A stretch of 64,000 bases of DNA from AWTP1-18 sp036504515 (GCA_036504515.1 DASXVA010000012.1:1-64000), one strand, 5' to 3'. Shown: positions 50,239-58,674, counted from the stretch's first letter. A program made the numbers and translations. Notes: generated by a model not told the origin, from the sequence alone.

Positions 50239-51249
50239 ATGACAATACAAAATGCTCAATGGCTCGCCTTGCTCAAGGCAAGCGACCTGCAAGACCTTGG
50301 CGATCTTGGCGCTGAAATCAGTGCCGCCGCCAGCGCGACGGTGGTCAGCCCCCTGGCCGATTTCGGCGTGATTCGCGCCACCGGTGAAGAAGCCGCCTCC
50401 TTCCTGCACCACCTGATGACCAACGACATCAACGGACTGGCGCCCGATGGCTTGCGTCGTGCCGGTTTTTGCAGCCCCAAGGGCCGCCTGCTGGCCGACT
50501 TCCGCATCTGGCGCGAAGGCGACGACTACCTGCTGGCCCTATCGGCAGATATCCACGCCGCCATGCTGAAAAAGCTTTCCATGTATGTGCTGCGGGCCAA
50601 GGTCAAACTGAGCGATGCCAGCGCAGATCGCCTGCTGCTGGGCCTTGCCGGACCTGAAGCCGCCGCTATCGTGGCCGGTCTGGTGGGAACAACGCCCGCC
50701 GCCGGTAGCACCGCTGCCTTTGAACAAGGTACCGTCTTGGCCTTCAGCGACCAGCGTTTCCTGATCTCGGTAAAAGCCGATGCTGCCGAAGCGCTGTGGC
50801 AACAGCTCTCAAGCAAGGCCAAACCCGTGGGTCTGGCCGCCTGGCGTGCAGTGGAAATCGCCGCCGGTGAGCCCCGCATCGTGGCGGCAACCCAGGAAGA
50901 ATTCATCCCCCAGATGATCAACTTCGTCCAGGTAGGCGGCCTCTCCTTCAAAAAGGGCTGCTATCCCGGCCAGGAAATCGTGGCCCGCACCCAGTACCTG
51001 GGCAAGATCAAGCGCCACATGTTCCGCGCCTCCCTGCCCGTTGCAGCCCAACCCGGCGATGCGATCTACGCGCCGGAAACCGGTGAGCAGGCTTGCGGCA
51101 ACGTGGTGCTGGCCTCACCTTTGGCCAATGGCGGCAGCGAAGTGCTGGCAGTGGTACAAACCACTTGTGCAGAAGCCGGGCAACTCACTTTGGGCAACCC
51201 CAGCGGCGGCGCCCTCAGCCTGCTGCCCCTGCCCTATACCGTCGAGTAA
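50239..51249 (+). CDS. ygfZ: Folate-binding iron-sulfur repair protein YgfZ
   Basis: This encodes 336 residues of the YgfZ/GcvT-like family, which binds tetrahydrofolate and helps make or repair certain Fe-S clusters. The diagnostic motif KGCYPGQEIVARTQYLGKIK (with the redox Cys) is at about 237-256. The N-terminal GcvT-like part shows FLHHLMTNDINGL at about 55. It is the first gene of a plus-strand run with the NRDE and YbaK genes, and the gap to the next start is 8 bp. Confidence 0.93.
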   Translation: MTIQNAQWLALLKASDLQDLGDLGAEISAAASATVVSPLADFGVIRATGEEAASFLHHLMTNDINGLAPDGLRRAGFCSPKGRLLADFRIWREGDDYLLALSADIHAAMLKKLSMYVLRAKVKLSDASADRLLLGLAGPEAAAIVAGLVGTTPAAGSTAAFEQGTVLAFSDQRFLISVKADAAEALWQQLSSKAKPVGLAAWRAVEIAAGEPRIVAATQEEFIPQMINFVQVGGLSFKKGCYPGQEIVARTQYLGKIKRHMFRASLPVAAQPGDAIYAPETGEQACGNVVLASPLANGGSEVLAVVQTTCAEAGQLTLGNPSGGALSLLPLPYTVE

Positions 51250-51257
51250 AAATCCGG

Positions 51258-52037
51258 GTGTGCCTGATTCTGCTGGGCTGGCGCGCCCATCCTGATTTCC
51301 CCCTCGTGGTGGCGGCCAACCGGGACGAGTTTCACGCCCGCGCCACGGCCCCGGCAGGTTTCTGGCAAGACCATCCCCGGGTACTGGCGGGCCGCGATCT
51401 GACGGCCGGCGGTACCTGGATGGGCACCACCCGCGACGGGCGCTTTGCCGCCCTGACCAATTACCGCGACCCGGCCCACATGCGGCCGGAAGCGCCATCC
51501 CGGGGCAAGCTGGTCAGCGACTTTCTGCTGGGTCAGGACTCTCCCGAGAACTATCTGTCGCAATTGGACAATGACAGCCAGGCCTACAACGGCTTCAACC
51601 TGCTGGTGGGCGACCGCCACAGTCTGGCCTGGTACAGCAATATCGACCGGCAGCAGCGTGTGTTGTCACCAGGTGTTTACGGGCTATCCAACGAACTGCT
51701 GGATACACCCTGGCCGAAGGTGCAGGCGGCGAAATCGGATTTATCCCGGGCCTTGAATGCTCTGCCCGATGACAGTGCCTTGTTCCGCCTGCTGCGGGAC
51801 GACAAGATCTACCCCGACAACGCCCTGCCCCGTACCGGTGTCAGCCTGGAACTGGAACGCATGCTTTCGGCGGCCTTTATCAAAAGTGATACGCGCCAGT
51901 ACGGCACCCGTAGTTCCACCGTGCTAATACAGTCGGCCCACGGGCGAGTAAGCTACGACGAACAGACGTGGTTGCCGGATGCCTCTCCAGGCGAACGGCG
52001 GCGCTTCGTCTTCCATCAGAACAAAAAAGCACCATGA
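51258..52037 (+). CDS. NRDE (TANGO2-like) family protein
   Basis: This encodes 259 residues from a GTG at 51258, so that residue 2 is Cys (MCLILLGWRAHPDFPLVVAANRDE in part), as in the family. The N-R-D-E block names it. Met removal would leave an N-terminal Cys, suggesting an Ntn-type hydrolase, but no activity is proven. GTWMGTTRDGRFAALTNYRD at about 54 and YNGFNLLVGD follow the family. It is cotranscribed with ygfZ, 8 bp apart. No ATG gives a sensible start, which supports the GTG. Confidence 0.87.
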   Translation: MCLILLGWRAHPDFPLVVAANRDEFHARATAPAGFWQDHPRVLAGRDLTAGGTWMGTTRDGRFAALTNYRDPAHMRPEAPSRGKLVSDFLLGQDSPENYLSQLDNDSQAYNGFNLLVGDRHSLAWYSNIDRQQRVLSPGVYGLSNELLDTPWPKVQAAKSDLSRALNALPDDSALFRLLRDDKIYPDNALPRTGVSLELERMLSAAFIKSDTRQYGTRSSTVLIQSAHGRVSYDEQTWLPDASPGERRRFVFHQNKKAP

Positions 52038-52046
52038 GGCATCAAG

Positions 52047-52538
52047 ATGAAAACCAATGATCACGCCCCGGAAACCCAGGCCACCAAATTCCTTGCCCAG
52101 CACGGCGTTGCCCATTCCAACCACATCTACAACTACGAAGAGCATGGCGGCACCAAGGTTTCCGCCCGGGAACTGAACGTGCCGGAACACGCGGTGGTGA
52201 AAACCCTGATCATGGAAGACGAAGACGCCAAGCCCCTGATCGTGCTGATGCATGGCGATTGCAAGGTCAGCACCAAGGAGTTGGCGCGGCAGATCGGTTG
52301 CAAGAAGGTTGCTCCCTGTACACCCGAAACCGCCAACCGCCATTCGGGCTATCTGGTGGGCGGTACCTCGCCTTTTGGTACCAAGAAGGCTATGCCGGTC
52401 TATATCGAGCAGTCCATCCTCGATCTATCTCTGGTTTACATCAACGGTGGGCGGCGGGGTTATCTGGTGGGGGTGCATCCCCACGACATTCTGCGGGTGC
52501 TGAAGCCGGTAACGGTGACTGCTGCGCTGAAGGACTAA
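52047..52538 (+). CDS. ybaK: Cys-tRNA(Pro)/Cys-tRNA(Cys) deacylase YbaK
   Basis: This encodes 163 residues of the YbaK/EbsC editing fold (about 160 in E. coli). It removes Cys from mischarged tRNA-Pro. Visible blocks are ALVVKTLIM-like VVKTLIMEDEDAKPLIVLMHGD (part) with the conserved Lys at about 52, VSTKELARQIGCKKVAPC, and YLVGGTSPFGTKK at about 103. It starts 9 bp after the NRDE gene and is the last plus-strand gene of the run. Confidence 0.93.
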   Translation: MKTNDHAPETQATKFLAQHGVAHSNHIYNYEEHGGTKVSARELNVPEHAVVKTLIMEDEDAKPLIVLMHGDCKVSTKELARQIGCKKVAPCTPETANRHSGYLVGGTSPFGTKKAMPVYIEQSILDLSLVYINGGRRGYLVGVHPHDILRVLKPVTVTAALKD

Positions 52539-52545
52539 GTTCTAA

Positions 52546-53445
52546 CTAAGCGCGAACCATCAGTACGTGGGGAATTCCGGCTTCCATGAATTCCTCACCG
52601 GACTCGACAAAACCAAAGCGGCGGTAAAAACCTGCGGCCTGAGTCTGGGCATGCAGGGCAAGGCGGGTTATGCCCGCTTCCCGCGCCAGATCGAGCAAAC
52701 GATCCATCAGGGCCTGACCAACACCCTTGCCGCGCCATTCTGCTACCACCGCCAAGCGACCGATATGACCATCGGCCAGCAAACGGCCGGTACCAATAGG
52801 CTGACCATCGGCTGTGCGGGCCAATACATGGCGGCTGATGGGGTCGAACTCGTCCAGTTCCATTTCAGCGGGCACCGCTTGCTCCTGGATGAAAACCTTT
52901 TCGCGCACAGCAAAGGCTTCCAGACCCAATTGCCCCCAGGAGCCGGGCTGCACCAGAAACTCGACAATATCCACCGGCGTATAGGGCTCGACACGGTCGA
53001 ATAAATCAATCAGTTGGGCGTTGTCCATGCGGATACAGCCATGGGAACCCAATTGGCCGAGCCGGGTGGTTTCCGGGGTGCCGTGGATGTAGACGTAACG
53101 CCGCATGGTATCTACCGAGCCCCGTCGATTGAAGCCGGGCTCCTTGCCGGATAACCAGAGGATACGGGTCAGTATCCAGTCACGATCGGGAAATTGCTCG
53201 CCCAGGGCTGGCGTCCACACTTCGCCGGTGGGCCGCCGGGCGACGAACACCGCATTGGCCGGCTGCCCTGCCCCGACCTTGGCACGAATGATGTGTTTGC
53301 CCCGGGGGGTTTGATAACTCCCCTGCACTTCTCCCGCGCCTTTGGCTGCGGTGGAAACGGGATAGGTCGCCAGCAGTGTTCCTTGCTGATCGCGCAACTC
53401 CAGGGTTTGCGACGAAAGGTTGATGCGGATGCGATGAGCAGTCAT
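52546..53445 (-). CDS. Fusion of L,D-transpeptidase (YkuD) domain with GNAT acetyltransferase domain
   Basis: This encodes 299 residues from the ATG at 53445 (TAHRIRINLSS). Residues 5-165 form a YkuD domain with the complete catalytic set YIHGT (His121) and SHGCIRM (134-140, Cys137), which cross-links peptidoglycan in secreted enzymes. Residues 170-299 form a GNAT domain (VFIQEQAVPAEMELDEFD, VVAEWRGKGVGQALMDRLL). No signal peptide precedes the YkuD part, so the product would stay in the cytoplasm. The gene begins 1 bp after the tadA stop. The frame is continuous across the join at about 52950. Confidence 0.82.
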   Translation of the reverse strand: MTAHRIRINLSSQTLELRDQQGTLLATYPVSTAAKGAGEVQGSYQTPRGKHIIRAKVGAGQPANAVFVARRPTGEVWTPALGEQFPDRDWILTRILWLSGKEPGFNRRGSVDTMRRYVYIHGTPETTRLGQLGSHGCIRMDNAQLIDLFDRVEPYTPVDIVEFLVQPGSWGQLGLEAFAVREKVFIQEQAVPAEMELDEFDPISRHVLARTADGQPIGTGRLLADGHIGRLAVVAEWRGKGVGQALMDRLLDLAREAGITRLALHAQTQAAGFYRRFGFVESGEEFMEAGIPHVLMVRA

Positions 53446-53446
53446 C

Positions 53447-53908
53447 TCAAGCCACCAGAGTCTTGCTGCGCCGGGCGGCAAAGAAGGAGGAAAGCAGTTG
53501 TCCGCATTCTTCCGCCAGCACACCACCGGTTACATGGGCGTGATGATTGAGGCGCTCTTCGGCATAGAGGTCGATGACACTGCCGGCGACGCCGGTTTTG
53601 TGGTCCTTGGCACCAAAGATCACCTTGGCAATGCGAGCGTGCATGATGGCCCCGGTGCACATGACGCAGGGCTCCAGGGTCACGTACAACTGGCAATGGG
53701 GCAGACGATAGTTGCCCAGGTTTTTTGCGGCATCCCGCAGGGCCATGATTTCGGCATGGGAGGTGGGATCGTGGCGACCAATGGGCTGATTGAAGCCCCG
53801 CCCGACAATCTCGCCATCCTTTACCACCACGGCCCCCACCGGTACTTCGCCAAGGGTTGCGGCTTCTCGGGCCAGATCAAGGGCAATGCGCATGAAGTGT
53901 TCATCCAT
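53447..53908 (-). CDS. tadA: tRNA-specific adenosine deaminase
   Basis: This encodes 153 residues from the ATG at 53908 (DEHFMRIALDLA). It converts the wobble adenosine of tRNA-Arg(ACG) to inosine. Zinc ligands and catalytic Glu are present: HAE at 51-53 and PCVMC with Cys81 and Cys84. VPVGAVVVKDGEIVGRGFNQ is the substrate region. More open codons exist upstream but run into the spacer. It precedes the transpeptidase/GNAT gene with one base between stop and start, so they are cotranscribed. Confidence 0.93.
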   Translation of the reverse strand: MDEHFMRIALDLAREAATLGEVPVGAVVVKDGEIVGRGFNQPIGRHDPTSHAEIMALRDAAKNLGNYRLPHCQLYVTLEPCVMCTGAIMHARIAKVIFGAKDHKTGVAGSVIDLYAEERLNHHAHVTGGVLAEECGQLLSSFFAARRSKTLVA

Positions 53909-53947
53909 GGGCGGAATTATGCTTGAGTTGGCGGCGATACCGTCCAC

Positions 53948-53975
53948 AAAAAAGGACCTGCGTCGCAGGCCCTTC
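53948..53975 (-). terminator. Terminator of the CheZ-like gene
   Basis: On the minus strand AAGGGCCTGCG and CGCAGGTCCTT form an 11-bp stem with one mismatch and a 1-base loop, followed by a run of T. It lies 24 bp after the stop at 53999, ahead of tadA. Confidence 0.82.
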
Positions 53976-53998
53976 GTCTGTTTCAAAACGACTGACGC

Positions 53999-54631
53999 TC
54001 AGGGCATCAATTCGTTGAGCAGGTTATCCACTTCGTTCTGGGACAACCGGCTGTCTTCAGTACTACCGCCGCCTTCCACCACGATGATGGCGCCAACCAG
54101 TGCCTTCATGGCTTTGCGGATCGCCTGACCGGCCAGATCCTGGAACTCTTGGGCAACGATGATGTTGGTCAGATGAGCATCAGCGCCCTTCAGAGCAGCC
54201 TCAACGTCCTTCCGGCTCCAGTCCTTGCCCAGATTATCCTTGAGTTTATCGAGGACGCCCTTGGCGGCTTCGGCTTCCTGTAAGGACTTGTTGGCGGCAT
54301 CACTGGTCATGCGCTCAACGCTGCCGAGAATATTGGCTACCGTCTTCGGATTTTCACCAGAGGCTTTGCCCAGACCCTTTGCTGCCTTGTTCAATTCTTT
54401 GGCCAGGGACTGCAACTCCTGCAGGACATTCCCGGTACGGGCACGTGTTGTCTTGACCGCAGACTTAGCAACTGGCTTGGCGGCAGGCTTGCGCGTGCTC
54501 ACAACCTTTTTGGCTACCGAAGACTTTGCAACAGCGGGCTTTGCTACAGCCTTGGCAACAGGTCGCTTTGCCGGAGTCGTCCCGGTCTTGCTGCTTTTAC
54601 CTGTCGTTGGCTTTGTGACTGCTTTTTTCAT
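53999..54631 (-). CDS. CheZ-like protein with histone-like Lys/Ala/Pro tail
   Basis: This encodes 210 residues. Residues 1-66 are Lys/Ala/Pro/Thr-rich (AKPVAKSAVK-type repeats), like histone H1-type bacterial tails. Residues 68-185 are helical and carry QEFQDLAGQAIRKAM at 161-175. In CheZ the two catalytic residues of this motif are the Asp and Gln, here D165 and Q169. The last residues SQNEVDNLLNELMP resemble the CheY-P-binding tail of CheZ. It therefore probably dephosphorylates a CheY-like receiver. No chemotaxis gene is nearby. The basic tail suggests binding to DNA or another polyanion. Confidence 0.7.
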   Translation of the reverse strand: MKKAVTKPTTGKSSKTGTTPAKRPVAKAVAKPAVAKSSVAKKVVSTRKPAAKPVAKSAVKTTRARTGNVLQELQSLAKELNKAAKGLGKASGENPKTVANILGSVERMTSDAANKSLQEAEAAKGVLDKLKDNLGKDWSRKDVEAALKGADAHLTNIIVAQEFQDLAGQAIRKAMKALVGAIIVVEGGGSTEDSRLSQNEVDNLLNELMP

Positions 54632-54764
54632 GCATCCCTCCCTCGAATCAAGATAAGACGCAGAGTAGCAGGACTCACCCCGTTGAGGGACAGTCTTTTA
54701 CGTCACATGATCCAAGAAAGCGAGTTGGCCACGCCCATGAAGGACATGGCCAGTCGGTAAATCC

Positions 54765-55016
54765 TTAGCTGCCTGCGCCGGGTTTTCTGCCGGGGGCGGG
54801 AGGCGGGATATAGCCCCGAATGCGACATTGAATCGCATCAACGGGCTTTCCGTTTTTGTATTTGGTCACATTGCATCTGGAGATTTCGCCTTGTTCAGAC
54901 AACTCGAACAAGCTGGTACGCACGTCGGGAAGCTTGATCCCGGTGGCGGCAGCAATCTCGATATCGAGCAATTGGCCGTGTTTCTTCAGATGCTGGAGAA
55001 CAGAATTGGAGTGCAT
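54765..55016 (-). CDS. Small winged-helix-like protein
   Basis: This encodes 83 residues from the ATG at 55016 (HSNSVLQHLKKHGQL). Residues 5-50 fit a winged-helix turn: VLQHLKKHGQLLDIEIAAAT, then PDVRTSLFELSEQGEISRC. The C-terminal tail is Pro/Gly/Lys-rich. One or two such short helix-turn-helix proteins per genome are common in betaproteobacteria; no target is known. It lies downstream of the tRNA cluster on the same strand. Confidence 0.62.
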   Translation of the reverse strand: MHSNSVLQHLKKHGQLLDIEIAAATGIKLPDVRTSLFELSEQGEISRCNVTKYKNGKPVDAIQCRIRGYIPPPAPGRKPGAGS

Positions 55017-55147
55017 CTTGGTTTCCTTATCAGGGTGGCAGCAACAAAGACTACCTTTGATTGACTGGAAAAACCTACGATAGTGCCCTACGAAAAACAA
55101 AAAGCAAAAAGCCAACCCCGCTGGGTTGGCTAACTGCTTGTTTTAGT

Positions 55148-55224
55148 TGGGGTGGCTGATGGGGCTCGAACCCACGACAACAGGAATCACAATCCTGGAC
55201 TCTACCAACTGAGCTACAGCCACC
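55148..55224 (-). tRNA. tRNA-His (GTG)
   Basis: The minus strand folds as a cloverleaf: acceptor GTGGCTG with CAGCCAC, D-arm AGCTCAGTTGGTAGAG, anticodon loop TTGTGAT, T-loop GTTCGAGCC, discriminator C and an encoded CCA. The extra 5' G (base 55224) pairing with C73 is the histidine identity element. Confidence 0.96.
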
Positions 55225-55265
55225 ACCGTTGAAATCGGTGTTTACTACTTTTACATCTTTACTTC

Positions 55266-55342
55266 TGGTCCGCCCGAAGGGACTCGAACCCCTAACCCCC
55301 GGCTTAGAAGGCCGGTGCTCTATCCGGTTGAGCTACGGGCGG
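55266..55342 (-). tRNA. tRNA-Arg (TCT)
   Basis: The minus strand has acceptor CCGCCCG with CGGGCGG, discriminator A, encoded CCA, anticodon loop CTTCTAA and T-arm GGGGTTCGAGTCCC. TCT reads AGA/AGG codons. It is the middle gene of a three-tRNA cluster. Confidence 0.95.
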
Positions 55343-55376
55343 TTCGTTTTTAACGCTGGACCACATCGAAGCAAAC

Positions 55377-55453
55377 TGGTCGGGGTAGAGGGATTCGAAC
55401 TCTCGACATCCTGCTCCCAAAGCAGGCGCGCTACCGGGCTGCGCTATACCCCG
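55377..55453 (-). tRNA. tRNA-Pro (TGG)
   Basis: The minus strand has acceptor CGGGGTA with TACCCCG, discriminator A, encoded CCA, anticodon loop TTTGGGA and T-arm GAGAGTTCGAATCTCTC. It is the first gene of the cluster, 12 bp after a clear promoter. Confidence 0.96.
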
Positions 55454-55464
55454 AAGAGGCGCGC

Positions 55465-55493
55465 ATTCTAGCCGCGAGATTAATCCTGGTCAA
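55465..55493 (-). promoter_or_regulatory. Sigma-70 promoter of the tRNA cluster
   Basis: On the minus strand TTGACC (55493-55488) and TAGAAT (55470-55465) are spaced 17 bp, followed by a GC-rich discriminator (GCGCGCC), as in stringently controlled stable-RNA promoters. Confidence 0.78.
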
Positions 55494-55551
55494 ACACTTT
55501 CGGCATTTTTTCTTCACAACCGGACTTATCCCACCGCGATGAAACTTTAGC

Positions 55552-55580
55552 TTGCGACTATCAATGCTTTCGTTTATAAA
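55552..55580 (+). promoter_or_regulatory. Sigma-70 promoter of dksA
   Basis: TTGCGA (55552-55557) and TATAAA (55575-55580) are spaced 17 bp, ending 33 bp before the dksA ATG. Confidence 0.6.
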
Positions 55581-55613
55581 GCCCGCTTTTCAACGCCCGT
55601 GGATGCTTGAACA

Positions 55614-56042
55614 ATGGCTGAAGATCTGCTGCACAAGAAACAATTTCCCGCCTATGTCCCCAAGAAGGGTGAGGAATACATGAACGAGAAACAACTCGGA
55701 CACTTCCGCAGCATCCTTGGTTCGCTCAAGGAAGAACTGCAAGAAGATATCGAGCGTACGGTACACACCATGCAGGATGAAGCTACGGTGTTTGCTGACC
55801 CTAATGACCGCGCCAGCCAAGAGTCTGATATCGCTTTGGAACTGCGCAATCGTGATCGCGAACGCAAGTTGATCAAGAAGATCGACGAGTCCATCGCCCT
55901 GATCGACGGTGGCGACTATGGTTACTGCGAAAGCTGCGGCGTGGAAATCGGCCTCAAGCGGCTTGAAGCCCGCCCGACAGCCACCCTTTGCATCGATTGC
56001 AAGGAACTGGAAGAACGTCGCGAAAAACAAATGGCAAAGTAA
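55614..56042 (+). CDS. dksA: RNA polymerase-binding transcription factor DksA
   Basis: This encodes 142 residues. DksA binds the RNA polymerase secondary channel and with ppGpp mediates the stringent response. The coiled-coil tip DPNDRA carries the two Asp and the Ala needed for action. The zinc finger has CESC at about 104 and CIDC at about 125. The first ATG is preferred to that at 55680 because the N-terminal stretch ending in KKGEEYMNEKQL matches the family. It has its own promoter and a strong shared terminator. Confidence 0.95.
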   Translation: MAEDLLHKKQFPAYVPKKGEEYMNEKQLGHFRSILGSLKEELQEDIERTVHTMQDEATVFADPNDRASQESDIALELRNRDRERKLIKKIDESIALIDGGDYGYCESCGVEIGLKRLEARPTATLCIDCKELEERREKQMAK

Positions 56043-56084
56043 TTTTGCCAGATTGCCGGCAACAGTCGTTTTCACAAACGACGC

Positions 56085-56120
56085 CAACAAAAAAGGACGC
56101 CTCGGCGTCCTTTTTTGTTG
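56085..56120. terminator. Bidirectional terminator between dksA and pnp
   Basis: CAACAAAAAAGGACGCC (56085-56101) is perfectly complementary to GGCGTCCTTTTTTGTTG (56104-56120). It has A- and T-runs on both sides of a GC-rich stem and serves the convergent genes. Confidence 0.93.
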
Positions 56121-56132
56121 GGCTTGATCTGC

Positions 56133-58247
56133 TTACTGAGCGGTTTCAGCTGCAGGAGCAGCCTGCTCCTGCAGAGCCTTCATGGAAAGGCGCACGCGAC
56201 CCTTGTCATCAGTCTCAATGACCTTGACACGGACAACTTGACCTTCCTTGAGGTAATCGGCAACAGCGTTAACACGCTCGTTGGCGATCTGGGAGATGTG
56301 CAGCAGACCATCCTTGCCAGGCAGAACCTGAACAATGGCACCGAAGTCCAGCAAACGCTGAACAGTACCTTCGTAGACCTGACCCACTTCGATCACGGCA
56401 GTGATTTGCTCAATGCGCGCCTTGGCCACTTGCGCAGCGTCGGAATTGACAGAAGAAATGGTCACGGTGCCATCATCGGAAATGTCGATGACGCAGCCGG
56501 TTTCTTCGGTCAGACCACGGATGGTGGCGCCGCCCTTGCCGATCACATCACGGATCTTCTCGGGGTTGATCTTGATGGTGATCATGCGGGGAGCAAATTC
56601 GGACACATCAGCACGGGCACCAGTTACGGAGGCCTTCATCTGATCAAGGATGTGCAGACGGGCTTCCTTGGCCTGAGCTAGGGCAACCTGCATGATTTCC
56701 TTGGTGATGCCTTGAATCTTGATGTCCATCTGCAGCGCAGTGATACCACCATCGGTACCGGCCACCTTGAAGTCCATGTCGCCCAGGTGATCTTCGTCAC
56801 CCAGAATGTCTGTCAGCACGGCGAAGCGGTTGCCGTCCTTGATCAGGCCCATGGCAATACCAGCAACGTGGGCCTTGAGGGGCACACCAGCATCCATCAG
56901 CGCCAGGGAACCGCCGCACACGGAGGCCATGGAGGAAGAACCGTTGGACTCGGTGATTTCAGACACGACACGCATGGTGTAGCCGAACTCTTCGGCGCTG
57001 GGCAGCACGGCGATCAGGGCACGCTTGGCCAGACGACCATGGCCGATTTCGCGGCGCTTGGGAGTACCGACACGACCACACTCGCCCGTGGCGTAGGGTG
57101 GCATGTTGTAGTGAAGCATGAAGCGATCACGGTACTCACCTTGCAGGGCGTCGATGATCTGCTCATCGCGGCCGGTACCGAGGGTAGCAACCACCAGAGC
57201 CTGGGTTTCGCCACGAGTAAACAGGGCAGAACCATGGGTACGGGGCAGCACGCCGGAACGGATGGCGATGGGACGTACGGTGCGGGTATCGCGACCGTCG
57301 ATACGGGGTTCGCCGTTCAGGATCTGGCTACGAACGATCTTGGCTTCCAGATCGAACAGGTAGTTCTTGACGGTATTGGCATCGGGAGCGCCTTCACCAG
57401 CCGTCAGCGTATCCACAACCTTGCTGGTAACTTCGCGGGTCTTCAGGGTACGAGCCTGCTTGCTGGTGATACGGTAGGCTTCGCGCAGATCAGCTTCAGC
57501 CAGTTCGTTGATCTTGGCGATCAGGGCTTCGTCCTTGGCAGGCGCTTGCCAATCCCATTCGGGCTTGCCGGCCACTTCAACCAGTTCGTTGATGGCGGTG
57601 ATGGCCGCTTGCATTTGGTCATGACCAAACACAACGGCGCCCAACATAATTTCTTCGGACAATTGCTTGGCTTCGGATTCAACCATCAGCACTGCAGAAG
57701 CAGTACCAGCCACAACCAGATCAAGCTGAGTGCTTTGCAGCTGGGTCTTGGTGGGGTTCAGCACGTACTGGCCGTCAATGTAGGCAACACGAGCGGCGCC
57801 GATGGGGCCGTCGAAGGGGATGCCGGAAATTGCCAGCGCGGCGGAAGTACCGATCAGCGCAGGAATATCGGGGTCGACTTCAGGATTGCAGGAGACGACG
57901 GTACAAACTACCTGCACTTCGTTGTAGAAGCCTTCGGGGAACAGGGGACGAATGGGACGGTCGATCAGGCGGGAAGTCAGGGTTTCTTTTTCAGAAGGAC
58001 GACCTTCACGCTTGAAAAAACCACCGGGAATACGGCCAGCGGCATAAACCTTTTCTTGGTAATCCACCGTAAGGGGGAAGAAGTCCTGACCAGGCTTGGC
58101 AACCTTGGCGCCAACCACAGTAGCCAGCACAACGGTGTCATCCATGGTCACCAATACGGCGCCACCGGCTTGACGGGCGATTTCAGCAGTTTCCAGCGTT
58201 ACGGTATGAGCACCGTAGGCAAAGCTTTTCTTGATCGGATTCAACAC
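56133..58247 (-). CDS. pnp: Polyribonucleotide nucleotidyltransferase
   Basis: This encodes 704 residues from the GTG at 58247 (LNPIKKSFAYGAHTV), preceded by AAAGGAAAA; a TTG eight codons earlier would include the ribosome site and is rejected. Two RNase PH domains flank a helical domain: GRPSEKETLTSRLIDRPIRP (about 75), GSALFTRGETQALV (about 375) and GDMDFKVAGTDGGITALQMD (about 485) with the catalytic Asp residues. A KH domain (IGKGGATIRGL) and an S1 domain end the chain. PNPase degrades RNA 3'-5' using phosphate. It follows rpsO, as in most proteobacteria. Confidence 0.96.
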   Translation of the reverse strand: MLNPIKKSFAYGAHTVTLETAEIARQAGGAVLVTMDDTVVLATVVGAKVAKPGQDFFPLTVDYQEKVYAAGRIPGGFFKREGRPSEKETLTSRLIDRPIRPLFPEGFYNEVQVVCTVVSCNPEVDPDIPALIGTSAALAISGIPFDGPIGAARVAYIDGQYVLNPTKTQLQSTQLDLVVAGTASAVLMVESEAKQLSEEIMLGAVVFGHDQMQAAITAINELVEVAGKPEWDWQAPAKDEALIAKINELAEADLREAYRITSKQARTLKTREVTSKVVDTLTAGEGAPDANTVKNYLFDLEAKIVRSQILNGEPRIDGRDTRTVRPIAIRSGVLPRTHGSALFTRGETQALVVATLGTGRDEQIIDALQGEYRDRFMLHYNMPPYATGECGRVGTPKRREIGHGRLAKRALIAVLPSAEEFGYTMRVVSEITESNGSSSMASVCGGSLALMDAGVPLKAHVAGIAMGLIKDGNRFAVLTDILGDEDHLGDMDFKVAGTDGGITALQMDIKIQGITKEIMQVALAQAKEARLHILDQMKASVTGARADVSEFAPRMITIKINPEKIRDVIGKGGATIRGLTEETGCVIDISDDGTVTISSVNSDAAQVAKARIEQITAVIEVGQVYEGTVQRLLDFGAIVQVLPGKDGLLHISQIANERVNAVADYLKEGQVVRVKVIETDDKGRVRLSMKALQEQAAPAAETAQ

Positions 58248-58290
58248 TATGATTTTCCTTTCACTCAACAATTTTTGTCATTCTTCTCGA

Positions 58291-58330
58291 CAATAAAAAA
58301 GCCGGCACGGCCCACTGGCCGAACCGGCTT
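58291..58330 (-). terminator. Terminator/attenuator between rpsO and pnp
   Basis: On the minus strand AAGCCGG..CGGCC pairs with GGCCG..CCGGCTT and is followed by TTTTTATT. It ends most rpsO transcripts, with read-through into pnp expected, as at the E. coli rpsO-pnp junction. Confidence 0.88.
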
Positions 58331-58404
58331 GACGGTGCCCACAAGAAGGGGTCACCCGCATTGACCGCAAATGCCCGCTAAAGCCGGACGTTTGTGGAAT
58401 GTTC

Positions 58405-58674
58405 TTACTTACGCAGACCGAGGCGCTCAATCAGGGCGCGATAGCTGTCGGCGTTCTTGCGCTTCAGGTAGTCCAGCAGCGTGCGACGCTGGCTAACCAT
58501 CTTGAGCAGACCGCGGCGGGAGTGGTGGTCCTTGGTGTGCTCCTTGAAATGACCAGTCAGGTCATTGATGCGAGCAGTCAGCAGAGCGACCTGAACCTCA
58601 GGAGAGCCGGTGTCGCCCTGAGCACGTTGGTAATCGGTAACAATTTTCGCCTTGTCGGCGGTGGAAATAGCCAT
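58405..58674 (-). CDS. rpsO: 30S ribosomal protein S15
   Basis: This encodes 89 residues, exactly the family length. It contains DTGSPEVQVALLTARINDLT (part of the conserved core), HFKEHTKDHHSRRGLL and LLDYLKRKNADSYRALIERLGLRK (part). S15 binds the central domain of 16S rRNA early in 30S assembly. It has its own promoter upstream and a terminator before pnp. Confidence 0.98.
   Translation of the reverse strand: MAISTADKAKIVTDYQRAQGDTGSPEVQVALLTARINDLTGHFKEHTKDHHSRRGLLKMVSQRRTLLDYLKRKNADSYRALIERLGLRK

Noticed and set aside
54440..54631. Lys/Ala repeats as a separate histone-like gene
   Set aside because: They are in one continuous frame with the CheZ-like core, under one start codon, so they form its N-terminal tail.
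55148..55453. tRNA cluster as an integration site with an att duplication
   Set aside because: No repeated tRNA 3' end was found on either side, and neighbouring genes are core genome.
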